A stretch of 64,000 bases of DNA from NCBI RefSeq assembly GCF_024347675.1, contig NZ_AP024882.1, positions 62,001 through 126,000 on the forward strand, read 5' to 3'. The notes below the pieces were generated by a model. That model ran no database searches. It saw only the letters and a list, made by a program, of their open reading frames with translations, and was not told the origin of the DNA. This document shows positions 9,366 to 17,846 of this stretch, one piece after another; positions within the stretch are counted from its first letter, which is position 1; each line of letters begins with the position of its first letter. The position numbers and the translations under genes were made by a program. This DNA comes from Vibrio ishigakensis (GTDB taxonomy: Bacteria > Pseudomonadota > Gammaproteobacteria > Enterobacterales > Vibrionaceae).

Positions 9366-10367
9366 TTAGAACCCTAGTTTTGATTTGAGGTGGCATTCGG
9401 GATCTAGCATAGAACACTCGACTGAGGCGTTTACTTTACCCATAGAGCCTTTTTGCACTTTGAGAGCTGTTTCTTCATCTATCACAACCCAAGAATATTT
9501 GTCAGTTACAGCATTAATTTCATTATTCACGACATAACCTTCACCAATTGGGAAAACTTCAGTTTCACCTTCAAGAGATTTCACCGCATTAGTAAACAAA
9601 ATATCAGCACCAGGCTTTATCTTCTGTTTCTTACCCATAGCGAGTTTAACTTGGCTACCAACTTCACATTGGCGCATCTCAATAACAGGAGCGCTTGCTG
9701 CCAGTGTCTTCCTCAACTCTGCAGAATAATTAACAGCCTCAGATGCTGACTTACTTGCCATACTTGTGTACTGAGCACCACTAATCGGGCAACTAGAGTT
9801 GCGAGCCTCTGTTGAAGCGTAAGTATCACCTTCAAGTTCAATGCGCTTTACAACATCCATACTTGGTAGAGCTACTATTTTTGCAATTGCCTTGACGTCA
9901 ACGTCATAACGACACTTTGCAGGCACGACTTTTGTTTCACCGTCATCATTTTCGTACGTGTAACTTTCTTTAAAGCTCTTGCTCAGTTCAGAGGAAGTAA
10001 TTTCAGTAATAACTGCATAGTCAGCAATTGGGACCCCTTTGGTGTTCAAACGGCCACTTTGCTCAGCGAGCTTAATCTCACTTTTAACTTTATTTGCTAT
10101 TTTTCTATCAACTAAGTTTGCACCAGTACTATTGATTTGAGATTCTAATTCGTTTCGAAACACCGCCTGCATCTTTTTCGCCGCCACATCTTCAAAATCT
10201 ATATCAATAGGCAGTACTACAACCTTCATATTTTCTGAAGAAGGAAGCTGTACTTCTGCTGTTTCCAATTCAACTCTTGTATCTGGCGTACAGACTGTAT
10301 CAATACCACCTGCACAACCGGCCAAAGTACTTACTAGTGCACTAGCTACCAACGTTTTTTTTAACAT
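9366..10367 (-). CDS. CsgG/FlgO-like lipoprotein
   Basis: 333 residues with lipobox LAGC (LKKTLVASALVSTLAGC). The N-terminal domain (about residues 45-130) has the alpha/beta pattern of CsgG, LpoB and FlgO proteins: KVVVLPIDIDFEDVAAKKMQ, a helix, LVDRKIANKVKSEI and YAVITEI. The C-terminal part (AMGKKQKIKPGADILFTN and the following strands) looks like the small beta-domain found in FlgT-type proteins. Start at 10367 has an ideal GGAG site 6 nt upstream; an ATG 7 codons earlier is less likely. Middle gene of a lipoprotein trio. The fold assignment is by motif reading and needs a structure-based search. Confidence 0.6.
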   Translation of the reverse strand: MLKKTLVASALVSTLAGCAGGIDTVCTPDTRVELETAEVQLPSSENMKVVVLPIDIDFEDVAAKKMQAVFRNELESQINSTGANLVDRKIANKVKSEIKLAEQSGRLNTKGVPIADYAVITEITSSELSKSFKESYTYENDDGETKVVPAKCRYDVDVKAIAKIVALPSMDVVKRIELEGDTYASTEARNSSCPISGAQYTSMASKSASEAVNYSAELRKTLAASAPVIEMRQCEVGSQVKLAMGKKQKIKPGADILFTNAVKSLEGETEVFPIGEGYVVNNEINAVTDKYSWVVIDEETALKVQKGSMGKVNASVECSMLDPECHLKSKLGF

Positions 10368-10415
10368 TTTAACTCCGTTATATTCCATTATGGTTATTGT
10401 ATTAAGGATTGGATG

Positions 10416-11399
10416 CTAATTTACTAAGCCTAAAGCACCCCAAACCCCTTTCTCCCTTACTTGCTCATCAAAGTGGCGAGCAGCCCCCTCATCAGCATAT
10501 TTGTAACTAGTTACTGAGTTACCTGTAGAGATAATCTCACTACGTGAAATCACTTGGTTCTTTGTATTTGATATTATGATTTTTGAAACCAGCGTTGAAA
10601 TGTATGCATCCGCTACTTTATTTCTGCGCCTTTCCGAAGAAACATAGACAATATGCGTTTGCTCATGACGTTTTGACATTGATGTCGCAATATTAAACTC
10701 TGATAGCTGTTCCCCTAAGAACTGCAATGATTGCTTTGATTGCACGTCGGATGACAGACGAATATATAAATTATTTCCTGTTTTTTCATAAGCATCAATA
10801 TAAGATTCGAGTGATGTAGTAACGAATTTGTACGTACCATCTAATGGAACTAGCATTGAAGTTCGAACACTTGCATTGTGTTTCAATTGAAAAGCACTTC
10901 TATTATCTAACCACCAGACAAGCTTATCTTGACTTTTAAGGTTATTCAGCTCTGTTCTTGCTTTAAAGTCTATTTCTTCAAGCTCTTTTTTGAGTTGCTG
11001 TGCTACTAAAGACTTTTTCACTCTCACTTGAACAAAAGCACCAAGATCGTTCTCTTCCAATTGCATGAATTCAACACCATTAAGAGTTAGCGACTCTGTT
11101 CTTGTATTTATTTTATTGTCTACAAGACTATTAAAAGAACCCTTATTGTTGGTTTCTCTTAAGGTTTCTCTTATATAAGATGATGAATCTACTTGCGTCC
11201 ATAGGCTTTCATTTATATTGTTTACCGCGATTTTTTTTGCGTGCGATAAAGTTCTTGCCTGTGCAACAGCATAGATATATTGGCTATCGTTTGTTTGCGG
11301 ATTTGAGTACCAGTTAGGTTTGGTCGACTGACAACCTAGTAACATGGTTCCGCACGCGGCCACAACAAGAGCAATCCTGCTCCCTCTGCCCCATAACAT
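10416..11399 (-). CDS. LPP20-domain lipoprotein, first gene of operon
   Basis: 327 residues, lipobox LLGC (ALVVAACGTMLLGC). The segment PNWYSNPQTNDSQYIYAVAQ, then ARTLSHAKKIAVNNINESLW, follows the LPP20/FlgP scheme (W-Y-x-N-P, YAVG-like strand, Ala-rich helix). It continues with FVQVRVKKSLVAQQL. A C-terminal half of about 150 residues is not recognised. A near-consensus promoter lies 41-68 nt upstream. The following lipoprotein gene starts 48 nt after its stop, so the trio, the transglycosylase and the last gene probably form one transcript. Confidence 0.65.
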   Translation of the reverse strand: MLWGRGSRIALVVAACGTMLLGCQSTKPNWYSNPQTNDSQYIYAVAQARTLSHAKKIAVNNINESLWTQVDSSSYIRETLRETNNKGSFNSLVDNKINTRTESLTLNGVEFMQLEENDLGAFVQVRVKKSLVAQQLKKELEEIDFKARTELNNLKSQDKLVWWLDNRSAFQLKHNASVRTSMLVPLDGTYKFVTTSLESYIDAYEKTGNNLYIRLSSDVQSKQSLQFLGEQLSEFNIATSMSKRHEQTHIVYVSSERRRNKVADAYISTLVSKIIISNTKNQVISRSEIISTGNSVTSYKYADEGAARHFDEQVREKGVWGALGLVN

Positions 11400-11985
11400 G
11401 TTGTAATTCCATTACTTTTTTAACGTATATGTAGACGGTATAATAGGTGCAATAGAAACGCTGTCAAGAATTTTTATACAATTAGTTGACCAAGAATTGA
11501 CGTTAACCTGACATTGAATAGCATTGTACGGGCATTTACTTCGTCGATTCTGACCGAAAAATCAACCTAGCTAACCAAGGGAAACTTACCCTTGAGAGTC
11601 GATTCTGTCCGCCTTAACTGATATGGCATTACAATCAAAATACCTCTGGTTTCCGAAAATTTTTTTAGCAATAGCAAAGTGATTTAAAGAACCAAGGTCT
11701 CAGATATATGATTGAATTTCAGACTGCTCGGTGTCGTCAATCCCTTCCTAAGTTAAAAAACCAAATTAATTAGGCAAAGCTAATTAACGAAAGTTTGAAC
11801 TGGCTCATTGATTAGTTTGATTCTTGACCCTCATATTTCTATAGTTTAAATACTTGAGAAAATAAGCTACGTACTTCTAACTATTGATTAATCACAATAA
11901 TTCCTGTTTTATATAAAAACCAACCAAGAAGCATAGATCGTGCTAATCAGGACAAAAGTTAATACAAGTAAGATACAAGGTAGCT
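11400..11985. other. 586-bp AT-rich divergent intergenic region
   Basis: Lies between the leftward lipoprotein operon and the rightward MscS gene. Besides the promoter at 11440-11467 it holds two direct copies of GTCGATTCTGNCCG (11543-11556 and 11598-11611, 13 of 14 identical, 55 nt apart). An inverted repeat, CAAGGG/CCCTTG (11576-11581 and 11589-11594), lies between them. A weak -35/-10 pair for the MscS gene may be TTGATT at 11884 and TTTTAT at 11907. No RNA gene or coding sequence was recognised. Confidence 0.5.
11440..11467 (-). promoter_or_regulatory. Sigma-70 promoter for the lipoprotein operon
   Basis: Reading the minus strand, TTGACA (11467-11462) is a perfect -35 box, followed after 16 nt by TATTAT (11445-11440) as -10 box. 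Transcription would start near 11433, about 34 nt before the first start codon. Confidence 0.65.
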
Positions 11986-13164
11986 ATGGATTATTTAGAA
12001 GCTCTCAAATCTCTCTACCAGTCCTTGACTGAAATTGAGAAACATTTTTTTCAATTCACGATGACTGCAATTTCGTTCTGTTTTATACCTTGGATTGTAA
12101 GAACTATTCTATCTCGCTTCTTAGACATAAAAAGCAAGAGTGTCAAAAGTAATTATGAAATCCGTTTTCTTCATCGTGTTCAGTATTTATTTGGGTTTAT
12201 CTTTAGCATTTTTTGGTTTCGATACTTTGGTGTAGTTGGGTGGTACAGTAAACTGGCAGAAATTGGGCTTTTATTATTTTCAGTTTTAGTAGTTCACTCT
12301 GTACTGGATTTCTTTGAAGACCAATTTTCACGAAGTTCATCTTTAGACGCGATTCCAATTAAGCCATTTATTGAGCTTATTAAAATTGTTACTTCTGTGA
12401 TTATGCTTGTTCTAATAATTACTATCTTGCTAGAGATCCCACCTATGGCGTTGATTAGTGGCATAGGAGCTATGTCTGCGGTCCTGATTCTTATCTTCAA
12501 AGACAGTATTTTAGGTACTGTTACTGCAATAAAAATTAATGTACATAGCCTAGTGCGTAAAGGTGACTGGATTGAAGTAGAAAAATATGATGCGGATGGT
12601 GTGATTAAAGACATCACTCTTAATGTCATTACAGTAGAAAACTGGGATAAAACAACCTCTATAATCCCAACCTACGAAATACTCAATGTTGGCCTAAAAA
12701 ACTGGCGAAGCATGACGACACAGGGAAGAAGGATAAAAAGAAGCATTGCGTTAGACGCAAATAGCATCAAGTTTTTAGATATGAATCATGTTCAAGAATT
12801 GGCGAGCGTGCCTTTGATTCGCCAGCAGATAACTGAACTGTGTGAGTCTAATCAATTGAACGAAATGGGTGATAACATGGCGAAAAGATGCCTGACCAAC
12901 GCAGGGCTTTTCCGACTCTATGTGAAGGCTTATTTGCGAACAAGGGATGATATTAACGAAGAACATACTCTTATCGTCCGTCAATTGGATTGTTCGTCTA
13001 AGGGAGTTCCTCTTGAAGTATACTGTTTCACCAAGAATACCAATTGGGACCACTTTGAAACAGTTCAAGCCGAAATCTTTGAACACTTATATTCAGTTTT
13101 GGGACTTTTTGAACTCAGAGTTTTTCAAGACATTAGTCAACTAGACATAGAGAGAGCTGCCTGA
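11986..13164 (+). CDS. MscS-family mechanosensitive channel, YbdG type
   Basis: A 392-residue inner-membrane channel that opens under membrane tension. Several transmembrane segments occupy about residues 20-185. The pore helix and beta domain follow: ALISGIGAMSAVLILIFKDSILGTV (pore lining, read as two halves around Gly/Ala), then KGDWIEVEKYDADGVIKDI and TTSIIPTYEILNVGLKNW. The long soluble C-terminus (RRIKRSIALD onward) is characteristic of the YbdG branch. AAGG lies 6 nt before the ATG. The gene is AT-rich like the lipoprotein operon beside it. Its last codons overlap the open frame of a mannose-6-phosphate isomerase remnant, so it appears to have been inserted there. Confidence 0.9.
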   Translation: MDYLEALKSLYQSLTEIEKHFFQFTMTAISFCFIPWIVRTILSRFLDIKSKSVKSNYEIRFLHRVQYLFGFIFSIFWFRYFGVVGWYSKLAEIGLLLFSVLVVHSVLDFFEDQFSRSSSLDAIPIKPFIELIKIVTSVIMLVLIITILLEIPPMALISGIGAMSAVLILIFKDSILGTVTAIKINVHSLVRKGDWIEVEKYDADGVIKDITLNVITVENWDKTTSIIPTYEILNVGLKNWRSMTTQGRRIKRSIALDANSIKFLDMNHVQELASVPLIRQQITELCESNQLNEMGDNMAKRCLTNAGLFRLYVKAYLRTRDDINEEHTLIVRQLDCSSKGVPLEVYCFTKNTNWDHFETVQAEIFEHLYSVLGLFELRVFQDISQLDIERAA

Positions 13165-13444
13165 AAACACTAATGAGCTGCATGAGCGTGAGTTTATCGA
13201 AACCCGCCGCCATTGGTTCACAGAGACTGTATCTCACGACACCGAGGGCCAGGTTAATGTCATCAACCTAATCGAAGGGCGTGAGGCAATCGTAGAGAGC
13301 CCAAGCGGCGCATTCGAACCTTATGTGGTTCACTATGCTGAAACCTTTATCATTCCTGCCAATGTCGGTGAATATACCATACGTCCATATGGTGAAAGCG
13401 AAGGTAAAGAGATAGCAACTCTAAAGGCATTCGTTCGTAACTAA
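13151..13444 (+). pseudogene. 3' remnant of a class I mannose-6-phosphate isomerase gene
   Basis: One frame is open for 97 codons from just after a TAG at 13148 to a TAA at 13442-13444, but it has no start codon or ribosome site. It encodes HEREFIETRRHWFTETV, then EGQVNVINLIEGREAIVE, FEPYVVHYAETFIIPANVGE and AFVRN. This matches the C-terminal cupin half of class I phosphomannose isomerases (the pattern AETFIIPA-x-V-x-x-YTI). The upstream two thirds are missing and replaced by the AT-rich MscS gene, which overlaps its first 14 bases. A good terminator follows, as expected for a former intact gene. Base composition is like the flanking chromosome, not the AT-rich block. Confidence 0.65.
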
Positions 13445-13449
13445 AACAG

Positions 13450-13478
13450 AAAAGCACAGGTGAGAGCCTGTGCTTTTT
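13450..13478. terminator. Bidirectional terminator
   Basis: AAAGCACAGG (13451-13460) pairs perfectly with CCTGTGCTTT (13467-13476), loop TGAGAG. T-runs lie on both strands. It serves the isomerase remnant and the convergent acetyltransferase gene. Confidence 0.85.
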
Positions 13479-13493
13479 CGCTTTCAATTGAAC

Positions 13494-14219
13494 CTAGACT
13501 GCAAGCCCATTTTGTTTGGCGAACTCCACCAGCTTAGGTATGTCTCCTTTAACTAGAATTGGCATTGCTTGTTCAATCAATTCGATCTGCCAATCCCACC
13601 AAGCAAGCTCTAACAGCACTTTCTGCTCTTCTTCAGTGAACCTTGCTTTAACCACCTTCGCTGGGTTTCCTACCGCTATGCTATATGGCGGGATGTCGCT
13701 TGCCACAACTGATTTCGAGCCTACTATTGCTCCATCACCAATAGAAACACCCGGCATCACAGTGACTTCATATCCTAACCACACATCATTGCCTATTACC
13801 GTGTCTTTGAACTTTTTGAACGGATAATCGCTCAACGGCAAAGCCTCTGCCCACTTCTCACCAAATACAGCAAATGGGAAAGTGGTTATCCCAGAGGTCG
13901 CGTGATTGGCATCAGGCATAATGAACTGCACACCGTTGGCAAACGCACAAAACTTTCCGATATGAAGAGAGTTGCCAGAGATGCCAAAGTTATACAGGAC
14001 ATTCTTGGTTAAGAATTCTGTTGGATCTTCAAAATCACTGTAATAGCTATAATCGCCAGCATGCACATTCGTGACATCGCTCTCAGCAATAAGCGGCTTC
14101 AATAACACTGTGTTGTTAAAATCTTTGATCGGATATTTATTATTTGGGTTCATTGGGTCGTTCACGCAGGGGTTTAATTTCTTATTATCACACAAGCTAC
14201 AGGATTTTCCTTTGGTCAT
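13494..14219 (-). CDS. Xenobiotic (Vat/CatB-type) acetyltransferase
   Basis: A left-handed beta-helix acyltransferase of 241 residues that transfers acetyl from acetyl-CoA. Visible are an unusual N-terminal Cys pair (KSCSLCDNKK), KNVLYNFGISGNSLHIGKFC, the catalytic-type His in MPDANHATSGITTFPF, and hexapeptide repeats (TVIGNDVWLGYEVTVMPGV, IGDGAIVGSKSVV, IPPYSIAVGNPAKVVKARF). ATG at 14219 is chosen because the longer reading (from a TTG at 14285) would encode the terminator hairpin of the upstream manA gene. Relatives acetylate streptogramin A or chloramphenicol; many Vibrio members have no proven resistance role. The small Cys-rich head could bind a metal. Confidence 0.85.
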   Translation of the reverse strand: MTKGKSCSLCDNKKLNPCVNDPMNPNNKYPIKDFNNTVLLKPLIAESDVTNVHAGDYSYYSDFEDPTEFLTKNVLYNFGISGNSLHIGKFCAFANGVQFIMPDANHATSGITTFPFAVFGEKWAEALPLSDYPFKKFKDTVIGNDVWLGYEVTVMPGVSIGDGAIVGSKSVVASDIPPYSIAVGNPAKVVKARFTEEEQKVLLELAWWDWQIELIEQAMPILVKGDIPKLVEFAKQNGLAV

Positions 14220-14254
14220 GGCTATGCTTCTGATGCTAACTCTGAACCAATGAA

Positions 14255-14279
14255 AAAGGAGCTCATTTTGAGCTCCTTT
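14255..14279 (-). terminator. Terminator of the glycoside operon (after manA)
   Basis: An 11-bp stem (14255-14265 with 14269-14279) contains the palindromic GAGCTC. On the minus strand a TTTTT run follows. It lies 25 nt beyond the manA stop. Confidence 0.85.
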
Positions 14280-14303
14280 AGACAAGTAAACTGTATCTTC
14301 AGT

Positions 14304-15491
14304 CTAGTTAAAGGCTCTTGCCAATGCGCCCCTGCCTTGATAGCGATACGTTCCTGCTTCATGACTCACGAACACTGACTCGCCTGCTTTCAACTGCACG
14401 CTTTTTTCTTGGGTAGAAACCTCTACCTCGCCTTCGATGCAGAATAAGATCTCCGCGCTTCTCAGGTGCTCGGTTCCAGTTTCGTCAATCACTGTGAGGA
14501 TCTCAAATCCAAAGTCTTCAACAGGAATGGGGTAACTCAGTTTACCGCCGGTCGTGGTAGGTGTAAGCCTGATATCTTGAGGATGAATAGGCTCAAACAC
14601 AGTGTTATCAATAAGCTCAGGCACATCAATATACTTTGGTGTCAGGCCTGCTCGAAGCACGTTGTCTGAGTTGGCCATGATCTCAAGTCCAGTCCCCTGC
14701 ACATAGGCGTGAGGAGTTTCTGCATGCAGGAACATAGCCTCACCCGGCGCAAGCTCTATGGTGTTTAGCATCAAGGGAGCAAACAGACCGATATCATCTG
14801 TGTAATGCTCGCGAAAACTCGAGCTGTACTGCAATGCTTCTTTGCCCATTGGCGATTTAGGCGGGCGCTCCATTGCCAGATACAACTCATTTAGCGCTGC
14901 CTGTTTTTTCTCACCTTCAAGAGACATGATAGAGCTAAAGAACGCCTGCAGACCTTGAGGGTTTGGCTGCTGAGCAAGGGCATCGACCTCATGATTAAAT
15001 GAGTGGATCTCAGCCTCTCGGAACAAGGCAACAATCTGCTCAATTGGGCGAAAGCCGTTCATCGCCTTGTAAAAGGTCAGCGCATACACCAACTCTGGCT
15101 TGTGGTTAGGATCTTTGTAGTTTCGATTCGCCGCTGACAGAGGGATACCTTGCTCATTCTCACGCAAAAAACCTAGCTCTGCCTTTTGTTTGCTTGGATG
15201 CACTTGAATCGAAAGTGGAGTGTGCGCAGCCAGTACCTTAAACAGATAAGGCAGATCACCGAACCTATTCTGAGTGTATTGGCCTAGGACAGACTCAGGA
15301 TCAGCCGAGATCAGTTCAGATAGCAACTGCCCTGACTCCGCAAGCTTGGAACAGCCGTTCGGATGGGCACCCATCCATATCTCAGCCTGAGGCTGATCAT
15401 CAGGGTTAGGAATACCAAACAGCTCTTTGATAGAGGTTTTGCTCCCCCAAGCATAGTTCTGAATGACGTTATCAAGTTTATAGATGGCCAC
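14304..15491 (-). CDS. manA: Mannose-6-phosphate isomerase, class I (E. coli type)
   Basis: Interconverts mannose-6-phosphate and fructose-6-phosphate in the cytosol with a bound zinc. The N-terminus IYKLDNVIQNYAWGS is typical. Zinc ligands can be read in SIQVHPSK (Gln and His), the Glu of HKPELVYALT and the His of HAETPHAYVQGTGLE; NSDNVLRAGLTPKYID is the conserved C-terminal signature. Start is GTG at 15491. Its length (395) is normal. As the last gene of the PTS/GH38 operon it would convert mannose-6-P released by the mannosidase to fructose-6-P. A remnant of another isomerase type lies less than 1 kb downstream. Confidence 0.93.
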   Translation of the reverse strand: MAIYKLDNVIQNYAWGSKTSIKELFGIPNPDDQPQAEIWMGAHPNGCSKLAESGQLLSELISADPESVLGQYTQNRFGDLPYLFKVLAAHTPLSIQVHPSKQKAELGFLRENEQGIPLSAANRNYKDPNHKPELVYALTFYKAMNGFRPIEQIVALFREAEIHSFNHEVDALAQQPNPQGLQAFFSSIMSLEGEKKQAALNELYLAMERPPKSPMGKEALQYSSSFREHYTDDIGLFAPLMLNTIELAPGEAMFLHAETPHAYVQGTGLEIMANSDNVLRAGLTPKYIDVPELIDNTVFEPIHPQDIRLTPTTTGGKLSYPIPVEDFGFEILTVIDETGTEHLRSAEILFCIEGEVEVSTQEKSVQLKAGESVFVSHEAGTYRYQGRGALARAFN

Positions 15492-15557
15492 TATGACTTC
15501 TCACTTTTCGGCACCCGCCTACACAGAGCAGAGCGAGTGCACCTTATCAAAAACGAA

Positions 15558-16139
15558 CTAAAGCAGCAGGAACAATAGCGCTGAAATCGCGACGCCCACA
15601 CCCAGCACGACTGGGTAGGCGATATGACTGATATCGCGGGCCATCACTGGGGTTTCTTCGTCTGAAGGCTCAACCTCTGCTTCATCTTCGTGACCAAACA
15701 GCGCCATCACTTCGCCTTCGGTTTGAGCTTCCAGTAGCTGCTCACGGAAGCTGTCTTCCACCAAAGATGAGGTAAGAGTAGTCAGCACCTCCATATGCGT
15801 AGAGCCCGCTTCTGCTGGCGGGATCGCCAGCAAGAAGATCATATTAACTGGCTCATCACCATCAATGCCGTTCCACATCAGCTCTTGCTTTACAAACGCA
15901 CACGCAAACACGGGTTCGGTAACCGCAGAGGATTTTCCATGTGGCACAGCAAGGTGTTCACCTAAGCAAGTTGGTCCCTCTTCCTCACGCTTCATCACTG
16001 CATCCAAAAAGGCTTGTCTATCGGTAAGCTTTCCTTCTTGGTCGATTTTGTCAGTCAGGGCTTCAATCGCATGAATGCGACTCTCAAACACGGCATCTAG
16101 AACGATTAGATTCTCTGAAGTTAGATTCGATAATTTCAT
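15558..16139 (-). CDS. PTS EIIA (fructose/mannitol type) with C-terminal membrane anchor
   Basis: Phosphorylated by HPr and passes the phosphate to the operon's IIB domain. The EIIA domain (about residues 1-145) carries the phospho-His in HLAVPHGKS, preceded by EEEGPTCLGE, and the usual VNMIFLLAIP strand. An acidic linker (GHEDEAEVEPSDEETP) leads to a C-terminal hydrophobic helix (AYPVVLGVGVAISALLFLLL) that would tether the domain to the inner membrane. This is unusual for a PTS IIA. ATG at 16139 is chosen over a start 10 codons earlier because it matches the family N-terminus (MKLSNLTSENLIVLD). Lies between the phosphorylase and manA genes. Confidence 0.85.
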   Translation of the reverse strand: MKLSNLTSENLIVLDAVFESRIHAIEALTDKIDQEGKLTDRQAFLDAVMKREEEGPTCLGEHLAVPHGKSSAVTEPVFACAFVKQELMWNGIDGDEPVNMIFLLAIPPAEAGSTHMEVLTTLTSSLVEDSFREQLLEAQTEGEVMALFGHEDEAEVEPSDEETPVMARDISHIAYPVVLGVGVAISALLFLLL

Positions 16140-16150
16140 GTTCGCTTCTC

Positions 16151-17842
16151 TTATTGTTGTTTTAGCCAAACAAACTGATATGGATTCAATTCAAACTGCG
16201 CGTCCATAGCCTGTCCTGAAACCAGATCGCTACCACCCTGAGGAAGAGTTACCTGTTGTGACTTCTCAGTAATGTTCACCACAAAGTAAATAGCCTCAGC
16301 TCCTTCACCACGTTTTAGGCCAAACAAGCCATCACCCAGTTCAAGAACCTGCTGAGATGAACTCGGAGAGAACGCCTGTTGCTGCTTACGAATAGACAGT
16401 AGTTCAGTCAACTTAGAGTAGACACCATTTCTTAGTGAGCCCGCTTGTTCAAGCTCTTGCTCAATGGCATCAAGTGCGAACTTCTCACGGTTGATACGAC
16501 GGTTAATGCCTGAGTCCAGCATGCCCTGTACATCATTTTCACTGCCTAGGAAGCTGTGATAGTAGATAGCAGGCACACCGATGAATGACAGCAAGATCGA
16601 TTGAGCCGCGACAAACTTAGCCACCTTAGTGTCAATAGAGTCACTAGGTTCTGTGATTGCGCTTAAGTAGTTGATATTAAGCTCGTATGGGGATTGCGTG
16701 CCATCACCGTTGTTCTTGTAGTTTACGCGACCACCCTTGCGCTCCACCTCAGCACACATCATGGCTCTATCTTCATTACTCAAGATGCCTTCGGTTGGAC
16801 GAACACCAATGCCGTCATGGCTGGCCAAGAAGTTAAAATAAGTAGTCTTCTTGCCTTGCTCTAAAGAGTCCATCGCCTCTTGAGTCAAGCCCCGCGCCCA
16901 CTGGGTCAGCACAGAACTATTTTGGCTCATAAACCCATGCAGGGTCAGAGGTGGCAGTGGGAACTGATACACCATGTGCGCTTCATCACCGCCGCCAAAG
17001 TAAGAGATGTTCTCTTTATGCGGAACGTTGGTCTCGGTAATGATAAGGGTACCCGGCATCACCTCATCTAAGATGATGCGCCATAATTTGATGATCTCGT
17101 GTGCCTCAGGTAGGTGGATACAGCTGCTATTGAGTACCTTCCAGATAAAACCGATAGCATCTAGGCGGATTGAACGACCACCATTAGCGGCATACATCAA
17201 CAGGATATCGATACTCTCTAGCAGTACCTTTGGGCTCTTGAAGTTGATGTCTATCTGATCGTCAGAGAAGGTGGTCCATACGTGCGTTGTCTCACCTGAA
17301 GCCTTAGTAAACGGAGTCAGAAGTGGCAATGCGCGCGGGCGCGTCACACTCGAGTAATCTAGGCTAGGATCAGACTCAACGAAATAGTCTTGATAGGCTT
17401 CATCGCCCGCTAAGAAGCGCTGGAACCAATCACTGCTCTTTGAGATATGGTTGATCACGCAGTCATACATAAGGTCAAAGTTTTCTGACAGTGCGTTCAA
17501 TTCATTCCAGTCGCCGAGCTCCGGATCCACCTTACGATAATCCACAACGCTGAAGCCGTCGTCCGATGTATACGGGAACATAGGCAGGATATGGATATTT
17601 GAGATAGCGTTAGCCAGATACTTGTCCGCAAAGCGCTTCATAGTGCTGAGCGTTGGCTCACCCTCTTGGTGAAAGCTATCGCCGTAGGTAATCAAATAAG
17701 CCGTGCTCTCATCCACCCAATCCGCATAGTTTGGTGCTTTACCTTGCCACTTTTGCATAAGCGCATGAATATCAGAGGTAATAGTTGTAGCTTGGTCTTC
17801 GCCGTATAAGGCCGCGACCTTGTTATAAATCTTTTCGTTCAT
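16151..17842 (-). CDS. GH13_18 sugar phosphorylase (sucrose/glucosylglycerate type)
   Basis: A retaining alpha-glycoside phosphorylase of 563 residues. The (beta/alpha)8 barrel shows the catalytic nucleophile Asp in GGRSIRLDAIGF, the acid/base Glu in LIITETNVPH and the transition-state Asp in ASHDGIGVRP; C-terminal strands follow. Family members split sucrose, sucrose-6-phosphate, glucosylglycerate or glucosylglycerol with phosphate, giving glucose-1-phosphate. Next to a mannosylglycerate-type GH38 enzyme and a PTS, glucosylglycerate or its 6-phosphate is a reasonable substrate, but sequence alone does not decide. It starts 4 nt after the stop of the GH38 gene, so the genes are tightly coupled. 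Confidence 0.85.
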   Translation of the reverse strand: MNEKIYNKVAALYGEDQATTITSDIHALMQKWQGKAPNYADWVDESTAYLITYGDSFHQEGEPTLSTMKRFADKYLANAISNIHILPMFPYTSDDGFSVVDYRKVDPELGDWNELNALSENFDLMYDCVINHISKSSDWFQRFLAGDEAYQDYFVESDPSLDYSSVTRPRALPLLTPFTKASGETTHVWTTFSDDQIDINFKSPKVLLESIDILLMYAANGGRSIRLDAIGFIWKVLNSSCIHLPEAHEIIKLWRIILDEVMPGTLIITETNVPHKENISYFGGGDEAHMVYQFPLPPLTLHGFMSQNSSVLTQWARGLTQEAMDSLEQGKKTTYFNFLASHDGIGVRPTEGILSNEDRAMMCAEVERKGGRVNYKNNGDGTQSPYELNINYLSAITEPSDSIDTKVAKFVAAQSILLSFIGVPAIYYHSFLGSENDVQGMLDSGINRRINREKFALDAIEQELEQAGSLRNGVYSKLTELLSIRKQQQAFSPSSSQQVLELGDGLFGLKRGEGAEAIYFVVNITEKSQQVTLPQGGSDLVSGQAMDAQFELNPYQFVWLKQQ

Positions 17843-17846
17843 TTGA

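Noticed and set aside
14220..14285. 22-residue N-terminal extension of the Vat/CatB-type acetyltransferase from a TTG
   Set aside because: It would encode the terminator hairpin of the upstream operon; the ATG at 14219 fits better.
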